Shown here piece after piece: positions 1 through 7,119 of a stretch of DNA of 7,943 bases (position 1 is the stretch's first letter; every line of letters begins with the position of its first letter). The DNA is from Flavobacteriales bacterium (GTDB lineage Bacteria > Bacteroidota > Bacteroidia > Flavobacteriales_D > Crocinitomicaceae). Position numbers and translations under genes: made by a program. Location: contig CANJQZ010000081.1 of assembly GCA_947476515.1 (NCBI GenBank), forward strand, positions 1 to 7,943, given 5' to 3'. Under the pieces are notes generated by a model. The model ran no database searches, was not told where the DNA came from, and worked only from the letters and a program-made list of their open reading frames with translations.

Positions 1-2
1 AC

Positions 3-3000
3 ATTATTTATAAAAATATTTATCCTAACATTGATATTAAATATGAGGTTCATCCAATAATTGGTGTTAAATACGCATTCATTTTACATGCTGGAGCAGA
101 TCCTTCTTTGATTAAAATGATCTATGATAGAGATCTTACCATTAAGGATGGAGCACTTCATATTCCTACTTTATTCGGGGATATTATTGATCATACTCCG
201 ATTACATTTTACGAGGATAATAAGGCAAAGGAAATTGTTTCTCATTATAAGTTAAAGAATAATCAAATCACCTTCGCAATTTCTTCCTATGACAATAATC
301 AAAGTATTGTAATTGACCCTTGGGTTCAAACTCCGGTATTCCCCTTAAATTGGGATTGTGTTTGGGAGCTCGATACTGATGCTGCAGGCAATGTCTACAT
401 CATAGGGGGAGTTGATCCATTGCAATTAAAAAAATATAATAATGCTGGTGTGTTGCAATGGTCTTATGATACACCTTATGATACCACACAATGGTTAGGC
501 ACCATGGCTACCGACGATTTAGGTAACTCTTATGTAACCAATGGAACGAATTATGAAATCCTAAAAGTAAATTCAGCAGGTGCTTTAGTTTGGAGTAATA
601 CAGCACCAAGTGGTGGTCAAATCAGTACAGAATTTTGGAATATTGCTTTTAATTGCGATCAGACTAAATTAATAGTTGGAGGTACTGGCGGGAATTTGAA
701 TATTCATGGTAGAATATACGAAGTGAATATGGCCAATGGAAATATCACTACTTCGGTTCAAGTGACAGCCACTGGAAGTTTGTTCAGTATCCCACCACAA
801 ATTCAAGAGGTTCGGGGTTTATCCGCCGCTCCAAATGGGAAGTATTATTTTGTTACGCTAGATACTATTGGTTATTTGAATGATAATTTAAGTCTTTGTC
901 CCTCTGGGTCTTCTTCCCTTTATATGAAAAATCATGGGGTGAATTGGGGTTATAAAAGTGAAAACTGGAGGTACAATAATACTGGCATAAAGGTTATTCG
1001 GGCTGATGCAAATTTCGTATACCTAAATAAAGGTAATGAATTACAAAAAAGATCTCTAATAAATCTGAGTTTAATAGGAAGTGTTACCATTCCTGGTGGA
1101 GTATTGTCAGCTCCTTTTTTAAGCGATAATGTCACAGAAAATGCTGGGATTGATGTTGATAATTGTGGAAATATTTATGTGGGTTCTAAAACTGGTGTAT
1201 ATAAATTTAATTCAAGTTTAGTACAACAGGCTTTCTATCCAACTTCGTTTATTGTTTACGATGTACGTGTTAGTTCAGCCGGAGATGTGATTGCTTGTGG
1301 TGGAAATGGAACAAGTAGTTCCACCTCTCGAACGGGTGGTGTGCAATCATTTGCTGCTGGTGCTTGTGCAGTAATTCCAATAACTTGTTGTGATGCTACC
1401 ATTTGTATGCCTCAAAGTTTATGTGATAATTCTGCTCCAGTTACCTTAACACCTGCTGTTACTGGTGGCACTTGGAGTGGACCTGGCGTTAGTGCTAACG
1501 GTGTTTTCAGTCCAGCACTTGTAGGACCTGGAACTTATACCATAACTTATACCTTAAGTTGTGGTTCAGAATCTATTATTATTCCAGTGAATTCATGTAC
1601 TTCTATTTTATCTGCTTGTGTTGAAGCAAATGGAACTATTTCTGCTGTCAGTGGTGTACCAACGTATTCTTGGCAGAATTCAGTAACTACCATTCCATGT
1701 ATTTCAGGTCTGGGAACTTATTGTGGGATTTTCACCGTGGCTGGAACGCCTGTAACTGCTTGGAGTACATTTGCTACTGGCGCTAATATTCCAGCTCCTG
1801 CAACTTGGCCAGTTCAATTGCTTGATAATCTTGGGACTACGGTAACTTATGCCAATTTAGCTTCGATTCCCGCTTGTATTGTCAATCCATGTCCAACACT
1901 ACAATTCAGCATTCCTTCACAAACGAATGTTTTGTGTAACGGTGCTGCAACTGGTGTTGCAACAGTATCAACTTCAGGTGGTCAAGCGCCATACTCGTAT
2001 ACATGGTCACCAGGAGGTTTGGTAGGGGCTACGCAAAGTAACTTATCTGCAGGAACATATGTGATCAATATTTTAGATGCAAATCAATGTCCTGGAACAG
2101 CAACGCTTAGTATTACACAGCCTATTGCACCTTTATCAGTAAGTCTATCAACAACGCCAAGTAATTGCGGCAACAACACTGGAAGTGCTACGGCAAATCC
2201 TTCAGGTGGCACAGGTCCTTATACCTATTTATGGTCACCAATTGGAGGAAATTCTTCTGTTGCTAATAATTTAGTAGCAGGTACTTATTCTGTAACAATT
2301 ACCGATTTTAATGCTTGTCAAACTACTGGTAATGCTATTATTTCAACTAATGGTGGACCAACACTTACAATTGTTTCCACCCAAAATGTTTCTTGTTTCA
2401 ATGGAACTAATGGTGCTGCAACAGTTTCTGCAACAGGTGGTTCTGGAACATTAACTTATTCTTGGATGCCTGGATCTCTTACTGGCGCGACGCAAAATAG
2501 TTTGAGTGCTGGTAGTTATATTGTCACTGTAACGGATGCTAATTCTTGTTCTTCAACGCTTACTTTAGTTATCACCGAACCAACTGCGCTGACGGTAACT
2601 TCCTCTAATATTATTGCTGCTAATTGTGGTGTAAATGATGGTGCCGCTACTGCTAGTGCATCTGGTGGTATTGGTAATTACAGTTATTCTTGGTCTCCTA
2701 TTGGTGGTAATCTTGCTACGGCTTCAAATATCTCGGGTGGTTTATATCAAGTGCTTGTTACCGATGGAAACGGATGTACTTCTAGTTTGGATGTGATTGT
2801 TCCTTCTATTGGTGGACCAACAGTTACGGTTCAGTCTTCAACAAATGTTTCTTGTTATGGATTAAGCGATGGGTCCGCCTCCATTATTGCAACTGGTGCA
2901 ACTTCTCCTTATTCTTACGTGTGGTCTCCCTCTGGTGGAAATGCTTCGAATGCAAGTAATCTATCTGCCGGAACCTATAATGTGGCCGTTACCGATGCCG

Positions 3001-3779
3001 ATGGATGTGTTGGTACTGTTTCACTTATCATCAGTAGTCCACCACAAATTGTAGTTACAGAATCAATAACCAATACCAATTGTACTTTTTCAAATGGTCA
3101 AATAAGTACAACAGTCACAGGTGGTTCAGGCGTCTATACTTATTTATGGTCTAACGGTCAAACTACATCATCTATTAATAATTTATCGGGTGGTTCTTAT
3201 ACGCTTCAAGTAACTTCTAATTCATGTAGTGTTACTGAAACCTACATTATTCAGTCTATTGGTACTTTACCCATTACAGCGACGCCTTCTACAGCAACAG
3301 TGATTGAAGGTACTTCTGTACAATTGAATGCTTATGGGGCAACAAGTTATTCTTGGACGCCCACTTTTGGTTTAAGTTGTACCACTTGTTCTAATCCAAT
3401 TGCTACTCCAACTTCGACAACAATCTACACGGTTACAGGAACTGATGCTTTTGGATGTATTGGATCTGCTGATGTGATGATTATTGTTGAGACCAATTGC
3501 AATGATATTTTTGTCCCAACAGTTTTTGCTCCAAGTGATGGTGGTCCGGTTGAAAATAATACGCTTTGTATTTTTGGAAATTGTATTGCTGAATTAAATT
3601 ATTCTGTTTACAATCGTTGGGGTGAGTTGGTTTTTAACACAACTGATTTATCAATTTGTTGGGACGGAACTTTTAAAGATAAACCTTTAAATGCTGGAGT
3701 ATTTGCTTATAAATTAGTGGTAACACTTTTTGACGGTACCCGAATCTTAGATTCTGGAAATGTAACATTAGTTCGATAA
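3..3779 (+). CDS. Large secreted T9SS type B sorting-domain protein with SprB repeats (5' partial)
   Basis: The reading frame is open from base 3, so the gene starts left of the window; the ATG at 108 is internal, because the 35 residues before it (YKNIYPNIDIKYE..., HAGADPSLIKM) continue the N-terminal domain found in many Bacteroidota secreted proteins. 1258 residues are visible. In order: end of that N-terminal domain (to about 325, ending VIDPW); a propeller-like region (about 333-1370) with recurring D-x-x-G-N-x-Y blades; a Cys-flanked Ig-like module (about 1386-1600, GGTWSGPGVS, GTYTITYT); an unrecognised Cys-containing segment (1605-1890); six SprB-type repeats (1899-3257); a PKD-like module (3258-3491); and a C-terminal gliding-motility/CHU_C domain (3501-3776) with VPTVFAPSDGG, YNRWGELVF, CWDGTFKDKPLNAGVFAYKL and a final GNVTLVR. 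That last domain is the T9SS type B sorting signal, so the product is exported and held at or released from the cell surface. A role as adhesin or gliding protein is inferred; no enzymatic domain is recognised. Confidence 0.9.
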   Translation: MIYKNIYPNIDIKYEVHPIIGVKYAFILHAGADPSLIKMIYDRDLTIKDGALHIPTLFGDIIDHTPITFYEDNKAKEIVSHYKLKNNQITFAISSYDNNQSIVIDPWVQTPVFPLNWDCVWELDTDAAGNVYIIGGVDPLQLKKYNNAGVLQWSYDTPYDTTQWLGTMATDDLGNSYVTNGTNYEILKVNSAGALVWSNTAPSGGQISTEFWNIAFNCDQTKLIVGGTGGNLNIHGRIYEVNMANGNITTSVQVTATGSLFSIPPQIQEVRGLSAAPNGKYYFVTLDTIGYLNDNLSLCPSGSSSLYMKNHGVNWGYKSENWRYNNTGIKVIRADANFVYLNKGNELQKRSLINLSLIGSVTIPGGVLSAPFLSDNVTENAGIDVDNCGNIYVGSKTGVYKFNSSLVQQAFYPTSFIVYDVRVSSAGDVIACGGNGTSSSTSRTGGVQSFAAGACAVIPITCCDATICMPQSLCDNSAPVTLTPAVTGGTWSGPGVSANGVFSPALVGPGTYTITYTLSCGSESIIIPVNSCTSILSACVEANGTISAVSGVPTYSWQNSVTTIPCISGLGTYCGIFTVAGTPVTAWSTFATGANIPAPATWPVQLLDNLGTTVTYANLASIPACIVNPCPTLQFSIPSQTNVLCNGAATGVATVSTSGGQAPYSYTWSPGGLVGATQSNLSAGTYVINILDANQCPGTATLSITQPIAPLSVSLSTTPSNCGNNTGSATANPSGGTGPYTYLWSPIGGNSSVANNLVAGTYSVTITDFNACQTTGNAIISTNGGPTLTIVSTQNVSCFNGTNGAATVSATGGSGTLTYSWMPGSLTGATQNSLSAGSYIVTVTDANSCSSTLTLVITEPTALTVTSSNIIAANCGVNDGAATASASGGIGNYSYSWSPIGGNLATASNISGGLYQVLVTDGNGCTSSLDVIVPSIGGPTVTVQSSTNVSCYGLSDGSASIIATGATSPYSYVWSPSGGNASNASNLSAGTYNVAVTDADGCVGTVSLIISSPPQIVVTESITNTNCTFSNGQISTTVTGGSGVYTYLWSNGQTTSSINNLSGGSYTLQVTSNSCSVTETYIIQSIGTLPITATPSTATVIEGTSVQLNAYGATSYSWTPTFGLSCTTCSNPIATPTSTTIYTVTGTDAFGCIGSADVMIIVETNCNDIFVPTVFAPSDGGPVENNTLCIFGNCIAELNYSVYNRWGELVFNTTDLSICWDGTFKDKPLNAGVFAYKLVVTLFDGTRILDSGNVTLVR
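1899..3257 (+). repeat. Six in-frame SprB-type repeats forming three dyads
   Basis: Repeat units run 1899-2123, 2124-2348, 2349-2582, 2583-2807, 2808-3038 and 3039-3257 (73-78 residues each). Each has one Cys near its start (xNC or xxC), a central GG...Y-x-Y-x-W block, a GG/AGxY turn and a second Cys in a D-x-N/D-x-C context. The arrangement resembles SprB repeats of Flavobacterium gliding adhesins. Units 1, 3 and 5 start with NVxC(N/F/Y)G. Units 2 and 4 carry NCG and WSPIGGN, and end before (N/I)GGPTxT. The higher-order period is therefore about 450-459 bases (1899-2348, 2349-2807, 2808-3257). One disulfide per unit is possible but inferred. Confidence 0.85.
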
Positions 3780-3783
3780 ATCT

Positions 3784-4815
3784 ATGAGAAATATGAAATT
3801 ATTTTTTCTAAAATCAGCAACTTGTATTGTATTTATATTTATAGTTTCGACAAATATATGGGCTCAAGATGTACATTTTTCACAAATGGAATTTTCTCCA
3901 TTAACACTTAATCCAGCTTTGGCAGGTGCTAATTCTACAGTTAACGGAGTACTCAATTACCGAAGTCAATGGAACAGTGTAGCAATTCCTTACCAAACTT
4001 TTGCGGCTTCTATAGATGGTCGTTTTAATGAAAATAAAAGACGAAAGAATGGAATCATGGCTGGTGGGTTAAATTTTTACAATGATCAATCTGGTGACCT
4101 TAAAATCACTACCAATACCATGAATGTAAATCTTGCCTATCATTTAATTTTAGACAAATCTAGTACATTAGGCATGGGAATTTACACCGGTTTTGGACAA
4201 AAATCAATCAGTCCAAATGCAGGAAGATGGACGAGTCAGTATGATGGTTCTGTTTACAATAGTGCTTTACCAAGTAATGAAACCTTTTCTTCTCCGAACT
4301 TTTCTTTCTTAGATGCTGGAGCAGGATTATTATATTCCTATAAAAAGGACAATAATATGAAATCTAAGGCCAATAAAAATGCATTTAATGTTGGTATTGC
4401 TGCGTATCATCTCAATCGTCCAGCCAATTCTTTTCTTAATCAAAAAAGTGATCGTCTTTATGTTCGTTGGTCTATTTTTGCTAATGCAAACATTAATCTA
4501 AAGAATACAAAAGCAGCAATTTTGCCAGGCGTGTATTTTCAAAGACAAGGAAGTTCAATGGAAATTCTTTATGGTTTGTATTATAAATATCAATTAAATT
4601 CAACTTCAATTGGTGGAGGATCTAGGAAACCAACCGCTATTTATTTTGGTTTATTCAATCGTTTTAAGGATGCCCTTGCGGCTAAGTTCATGTTTGAATG
4701 GGGTTCTTATTCCACGGGATTGAGTTATGATATTAATATCTCAAAATTGAATGAGGTATCAAGAACTAGGGGAGGATTTGAATTGTTTTTGAGATTTAAT
4801 TTGGCTGAAAAATAA
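3784..4815 (+). CDS. PorP/SprF family type IX secretion outer-membrane protein
   Basis: The 343-residue product, within the usual range of the family, begins with a signal peptide: a basic start (MRNMK), a hydrophobic core and a likely cut after NIWA, before QDVHFSQ. The mature N-terminus, DVHFSQMEFSPLTLNPALAG, is the family hallmark (xxHFSQ...PLxLNPAxAG). The remainder has alternating short strands, aromatic and glycine-rich, and ends in a strand-like GGFELFLRFNL, as expected for an outer-membrane beta-barrel. It starts 4 bases after the stop of the large type B protein, so the two are probably cotranscribed. Members of this family work with individual type B substrates (SprF with SprB in Flavobacterium johnsoniae), so this protein is most likely the export or anchoring partner of its neighbour. 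A second ATG at 3793 would give an equally good signal peptide; 3784 was chosen because it is the first. No clear ribosome binding site is visible. Confidence 0.92.
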   Translation: MRNMKLFFLKSATCIVFIFIVSTNIWAQDVHFSQMEFSPLTLNPALAGANSTVNGVLNYRSQWNSVAIPYQTFAASIDGRFNENKRRKNGIMAGGLNFYNDQSGDLKITTNTMNVNLAYHLILDKSSTLGMGIYTGFGQKSISPNAGRWTSQYDGSVYNSALPSNETFSSPNFSFLDAGAGLLYSYKKDNNMKSKANKNAFNVGIAAYHLNRPANSFLNQKSDRLYVRWSIFANANINLKNTKAAILPGVYFQRQGSSMEILYGLYYKYQLNSTSIGGGSRKPTAIYFGLFNRFKDALAAKFMFEWGSYSTGLSYDINISKLNEVSRTRGGFELFLRFNLAEK

Positions 4816-4843
4816 GATTTCTGTAAGAAAAGTAGAAAATGGT

Positions 4844-4855
4844 GCTAAAGCCAAA
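4844..4855 (-). repeat. Inverted, eroded copy of the TTGGCTTTAGCCA hairpin
   Basis: GCTAAAGCCAAA here reads TTTGGCTTTAGC on the minus strand, matching the left arm and loop of the hairpins at 5084-5101 and 5297-5308 but in the opposite orientation. The other arm is degraded (GGTGCT instead of TTGGCT). It is the first repeat element after the PorP-like gene and could mark the left edge of the repeat field. The 28 bases between that gene's stop and this element hold only a weak 5-bp hairpin (4818-4830), not followed by a T run. Confidence 0.5.
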
Positions 4856-4876
4856 CTGAATAGATAATTGTTAAAT

Positions 4877-5106
4877 ATTCTGTTAATTATCTCTTGAGCT
4901 TGCTTTAAACAAGCAATAATAGAGAAAAAAAATTAATATCTCTTGAGCTTGCTTTAAACAAGCAATAAAAGAGAAAAAAAATTAATATCTCTTGAGCTTG
5001 CTTTAAGCAAGCTATAAAAAAGAAATAAAAGATTGAATCTCTTGAGCTTGCTTTTAAGCAAGCTATCAAAAAGGAAATAGCAGATTTGGCTTTAGCCAAA
5101 TTAAAT
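4877..5106 (+). repeat. Repeat module A: four REP-like hairpin units
   Basis: The module opens with ATTCTGTTAATTAT and holds four direct copies of the core CTCTTGAGCTTGC starting at 4891, 4940, 4989 and 5039 (spacing 49, 49, 50). Each core runs into a hairpin. Copies 1 and 2 form GCTTG...CAAGC, and their flanking TCTCT and AGAGA can add an outer stem. Copy 3 is GCTTGCTTTAAGCAAGC. Copy 4 (5045-5064) is a 9-bp palindrome with a 2-base loop. An A-rich linker follows each copy. The module closes with the hairpin at 5084-5101 followed by TAAAT. The unit resembles REP-type palindromes associated with RAYT transposases. Spacers are similar to one another, unlike those of a CRISPR array. Confidence 0.85.
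5084..5101 (+). repeat. Closing hairpin of module A, ATTTGGCTTTAGCCAAAT
   Basis: This is a perfect 8-bp inverted repeat with a TT loop. Its core TTGGCTTTAGCCA is shared with 5296-5308 and, inverted and eroded, with 4844-4855. It is not followed by a T run, so it does not look like an intrinsic terminator. Confidence 0.75.
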
Positions 5107-5145
5107 TCAATCAATAATTTAAGATTATAAAATAGTATTAAGAAA

Positions 5146-5316
5146 ATTCTGTTAAGTATCTCTTGAGCTTGCTAAGCATTCAAAAAGAAATGAAAGATTG
5201 AATCTCTTGAGCTTGCTAAGCATTCAAAAAGAAAAAAACAATAAATATCTATTGAGCTTGCTTTTAAGCAAGCTATAAAAATAGAAATAACAATATTGGC
5301 TTTAGCCACATTAAAT
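5146..5316 (+). repeat. Repeat module B: three REP-like units, partial duplicate of module A
   Basis: It opens with the same head as module A (27 of 28 bases match between 5146-5173 and 4877-4904 by eye). Core copies start at 5160, 5204 and 5249 (spacing 44, 45); the last reads CTATTGAGCTTGC. Copies 5 and 6 have a shortened hairpin (GCTTGCTAAGC) that has lost the tip and right arm, while copy 7 (5255-5274) has the same 20-base palindrome as copy 4. The tail, 5255-5316, aligns without gaps to module A 5045-5106 (54 of 62 bases by eye). The module ends 7 bases before the transposase start codon. Confidence 0.85.
5297..5308 (+). promoter_or_regulatory. Hairpin TGGCTTTAGCCA just upstream of the transposase start
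   Basis: A 5-bp inverted repeat with a TT loop closes module B, with 15 bases between it and the ATG at 5324. If transcribed it would lie in the 5' leader, close to where ribosomes bind. It could be a binding site through which the transposase or a structure limits its own expression. That role is inferred from position only; no promoter could be identified with confidence. Confidence 0.35.
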
Positions 5317-5323
5317 AATTACT

Positions 5324-5749
5324 ATGAGTTGGGTAAGGGTATACATACACATTGTGTTCTCCACAAAAAATAGAGTGCCATTTCTTGATTCAAAAGAATT
5401 GAGAAAACAAGTATTTCAACATATCAAACAAAATGCGGCAGAAAAAGGAATTTGGCTAGATTGTGTTAATGGATATCAAGATCATGCACATTGTTTGATT
5501 TCATTAGGTAGAGAACAAACTATCAGTAAGGTGGCACAGTTAATTAAAGGCGAATCATCATTTTGGATTAATAAAAATAAGTTGACTAAAAATAAATTTG
5601 ACTGGCAAGATGATTATTGGGCTGAAAGTGTATGTCATATCGAACGCATTAGAAAGTATATTCACAATCAAGAAGCGCATCATTCAAAAAATACATTTAA
5701 GAAGGAAATAGATAACTTTATGGTAAAGGGCGATCTGCAATCAGGGTAA
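5324..5749 (+). CDS. HUH/Y1 single-strand transposase, IS200-like, REP-associated (RAYT) type
   Basis: The 141-residue protein is a complete Y1 transposase domain. It shows the N-terminal strand VYIHIVFSTKNR, the metal-binding HUH motif DHAHCL (H54, H56), the conserved ISKVAQLIKGESSFWINKNKL segment (written here for residues 67-87), FDWQDDYWAESV, and the catalytic helix IRKYIHNQEAHH, where Y112 is the expected nucleophile and Q116 the expected assisting residue. Such enzymes cut and join single-stranded DNA at hairpins. RAYT members are usually single copy, lack a TnpB partner, and sit among the palindromes they recognise, exactly as here: two hairpin modules precede the gene. The start is well fixed, since an in-frame TAA lies at 5312-5314 and 5324 is the first ATG after it. 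The length is normal and all key residues are present, so it appears intact. It converges with the polysaccharide genes. Whether it is a mobile transposase or a domesticated RAYT cannot be settled here. Confidence 0.92.
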   Translation: MSWVRVYIHIVFSTKNRVPFLDSKELRKQVFQHIKQNAAEKGIWLDCVNGYQDHAHCLISLGREQTISKVAQLIKGESSFWINKNKLTKNKFDWQDDYWAESVCHIERIRKYIHNQEAHHSKNTFKKEIDNFMVKGDLQSG

Positions 5750-5768
5750 GCTTGAAAAGAGAAAAAAT
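5748..5768 (+). repeat. Possible half-copy of the REP-like unit at the transposase 3' end
   Basis: Starting inside the transposase stop codon, AAGC-TTG-AAAAGAGAAAAAA matches the right half of repeat copy 2 (AAGC-AAT-AAAAGAGAAAAAA at 4960-4979) except for three bases. It could be the right boundary of the repeat-transposase unit. The match is mostly A-rich and may be chance. The rest of the 97-base convergent gap to 5847 shows no clear bidirectional terminator. Confidence 0.3.
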
Positions 5769-5846
5769 CCAGGAGCATGGTTTTTAATCTTTAAAGTAAG
5801 GCTATTAAATTTGATTAATGGAAGGTGTTGACTGTTAATTTAAAGG

Positions 5847-7118
5847 CTACTTATTTTTCAAATTAAGGGTGTAATAAAATACCTCTAACCATCCTTTCCA
5901 TTTTCTTTTATCTCCCAGAGTTTCATTGTGCCAAATGAAAATAAAATCTCCACCATATTGGTTCACTTCTTCGTGAAGTTGTTTAATTTTATTTTTAGAG
6001 TCCTCTGGACTTAGGTGTAAATATTCATTGAGCGTACCGTCCATGTAGGCAAATGGATGTACACGAAGTGTAGTAATCTCATTTTTACTTAAATCAAACC
6101 AAAGGAAAGAACGCGCAGTTCCCGCTCTAAATCCAGCAATATCTGCATAACCCATAGTATAATCGTCCGTAATTTCTTGATCAATTAAGGTTTGATAACT
6201 GAGTGGGAACTGAAGTTTTAAATAATGTTGTCTACTTTTATGAACGCGCTTATTCACAATTTCCTCTAGTCTTTCTATTTCTTGATGTAAATAAAAATAA
6301 TACGAGTTGGATTTATAACTTGGATGAATTCCTATCTCAATGCGCTCACTAATCCTTTTAATTAGTTTTTTGTGCTTGGGATGTTTATAGGATAGGTTTT
6401 TATCATATTTTCCATAATCTCCAAGAAGCCAAAACAGTAACACTTGAAATCCTTTATCTTGCGTTGCTTCAATAATGTCATAGGTGTCAAAAGGATCTTT
6501 TTTGAAGCCACTTTGAACTTTTTGTCGCAGAATGATTTCTTTCCTTCTTCCGTAAATAAAGTCTTTTAACGAAGAAAGGCTATTTCTTATGATGCCTTTA
6601 TAGCGATAAGCATAAGCAGAATCAATATCGAAGGTGGGAAGAAAATTATCGATTCCAATGGGGGTATTGATTTCAATTTCTAGAAAGGAAAGTAGCGCAT
6701 GGGCCCAACGATCGCAAACTGCCTTTTCATGCCATTTAAACCTGAAGAGTACACTGTTTTTACCTTCAAATCGAAGGTGATTGTCTCTTGAGACATCTCC
6801 GTATTCTTCCATTCTACTCAATAAATAAAAGATTCCTGCAAGCGGATCACTATTCCCGTTGAATGCTATGCAGGGTTCCTTTTGAAAAACACCTTCCGTT
6901 AACCCAAATACTTTCAGGTCTTCATCAAATAATAAGGAGGTCGGTTCAATTGATTTTACGCCTTCAAAGTAGCGTCCGGAGTAATTGAATTTATGATCTT
7001 TTATTGATTCGAATGCTATGAAGTCGTCACAAAGCGTATAGGTCAGACCTCGTTCCTTAAAAACAAAATCAAGCGTATAAATTAAACGCGTAGTAATTTG
7101 ATCAACATAAATAATCAT
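5847..7118 (-). CDS. Polysaccharide deacetylase-like protein (Bacteroidota type, DUF7033-like N-terminus)
   Basis: The 423-residue protein has an N-terminal domain (about 1-150) of the kind that precedes the deacetylase fold in Bacteroidota polysaccharide clusters, with DPLAGIFYLLSRMEEY at 91-106. A NodB-like region follows: TFDIDSAYAY (D164, D166) corresponds to the first metal-site motif, GIHPSYKS (H265) to the second, SRQHYLKL at 295-302 to the third, then MGYADIAGFRAGT, HPFAYMDGTL and IWHNETLGD (H397). There is no signal peptide or membrane segment, suggesting action in the cytoplasm on a sugar precursor or lipid-linked intermediate. Classical NodB enzymes have H-x3-H in the second motif; here the second His position is Ser (H265, S269), so activity is uncertain. 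The ATG lies one base after the stop of the upstream epimerase gene, indicating translational coupling in one operon. It probably modifies a surface glycan; the substrate is unknown. Confidence 0.82.
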   Translation of the reverse strand: MIIYVDQITTRLIYTLDFVFKERGLTYTLCDDFIAFESIKDHKFNYSGRYFEGVKSIEPTSLLFDEDLKVFGLTEGVFQKEPCIAFNGNSDPLAGIFYLLSRMEEYGDVSRDNHLRFEGKNSVLFRFKWHEKAVCDRWAHALLSFLEIEINTPIGIDNFLPTFDIDSAYAYRYKGIIRNSLSSLKDFIYGRRKEIILRQKVQSGFKKDPFDTYDIIEATQDKGFQVLLFWLLGDYGKYDKNLSYKHPKHKKLIKRISERIEIGIHPSYKSNSYYFYLHQEIERLEEIVNKRVHKSRQHYLKLQFPLSYQTLIDQEITDDYTMGYADIAGFRAGTARSFLWFDLSKNEITTLRVHPFAYMDGTLNEYLHLSPEDSKNKIKQLHEEVNQYGGDFIFIWHNETLGDKRKWKGWLEVFYYTLNLKNK

Positions 7119-7119
7119 A

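Noticed and set aside
108..110. ATG at 108 as start of the large protein
   Set aside because: The frame is open to the left edge and the upstream residues continue the same N-terminal domain.
950..1135. Minus-strand 61-residue open frame
   Set aside because: It lies entirely inside the large secreted protein gene and shows no recognisable domain; a shadow frame.
2869..3054. Plus-strand 61-residue open frame in another phase
   Set aside because: It overlaps the SprB-type repeats, which are clearly coding in the main frame.
4898..4930. Intrinsic terminator behind the PorP-like gene
   Set aside because: The hairpin is followed on the plus strand by an A run, not a T run, and it recurs seven times as part of the repeat unit.
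4905..5114. Minus-strand 69-residue open frame with a repeating ACLKASSRDI-like peptide
   Set aside because: It is a translation of the hairpin repeats themselves; the peptide periodicity follows the DNA repeat, and no family is recognisable.
4877..5316. CRISPR-like array
   Set aside because: The units are palindromic, intervening stretches are similar and A-rich rather than unique spacers, spacing varies, and no cas gene is visible.
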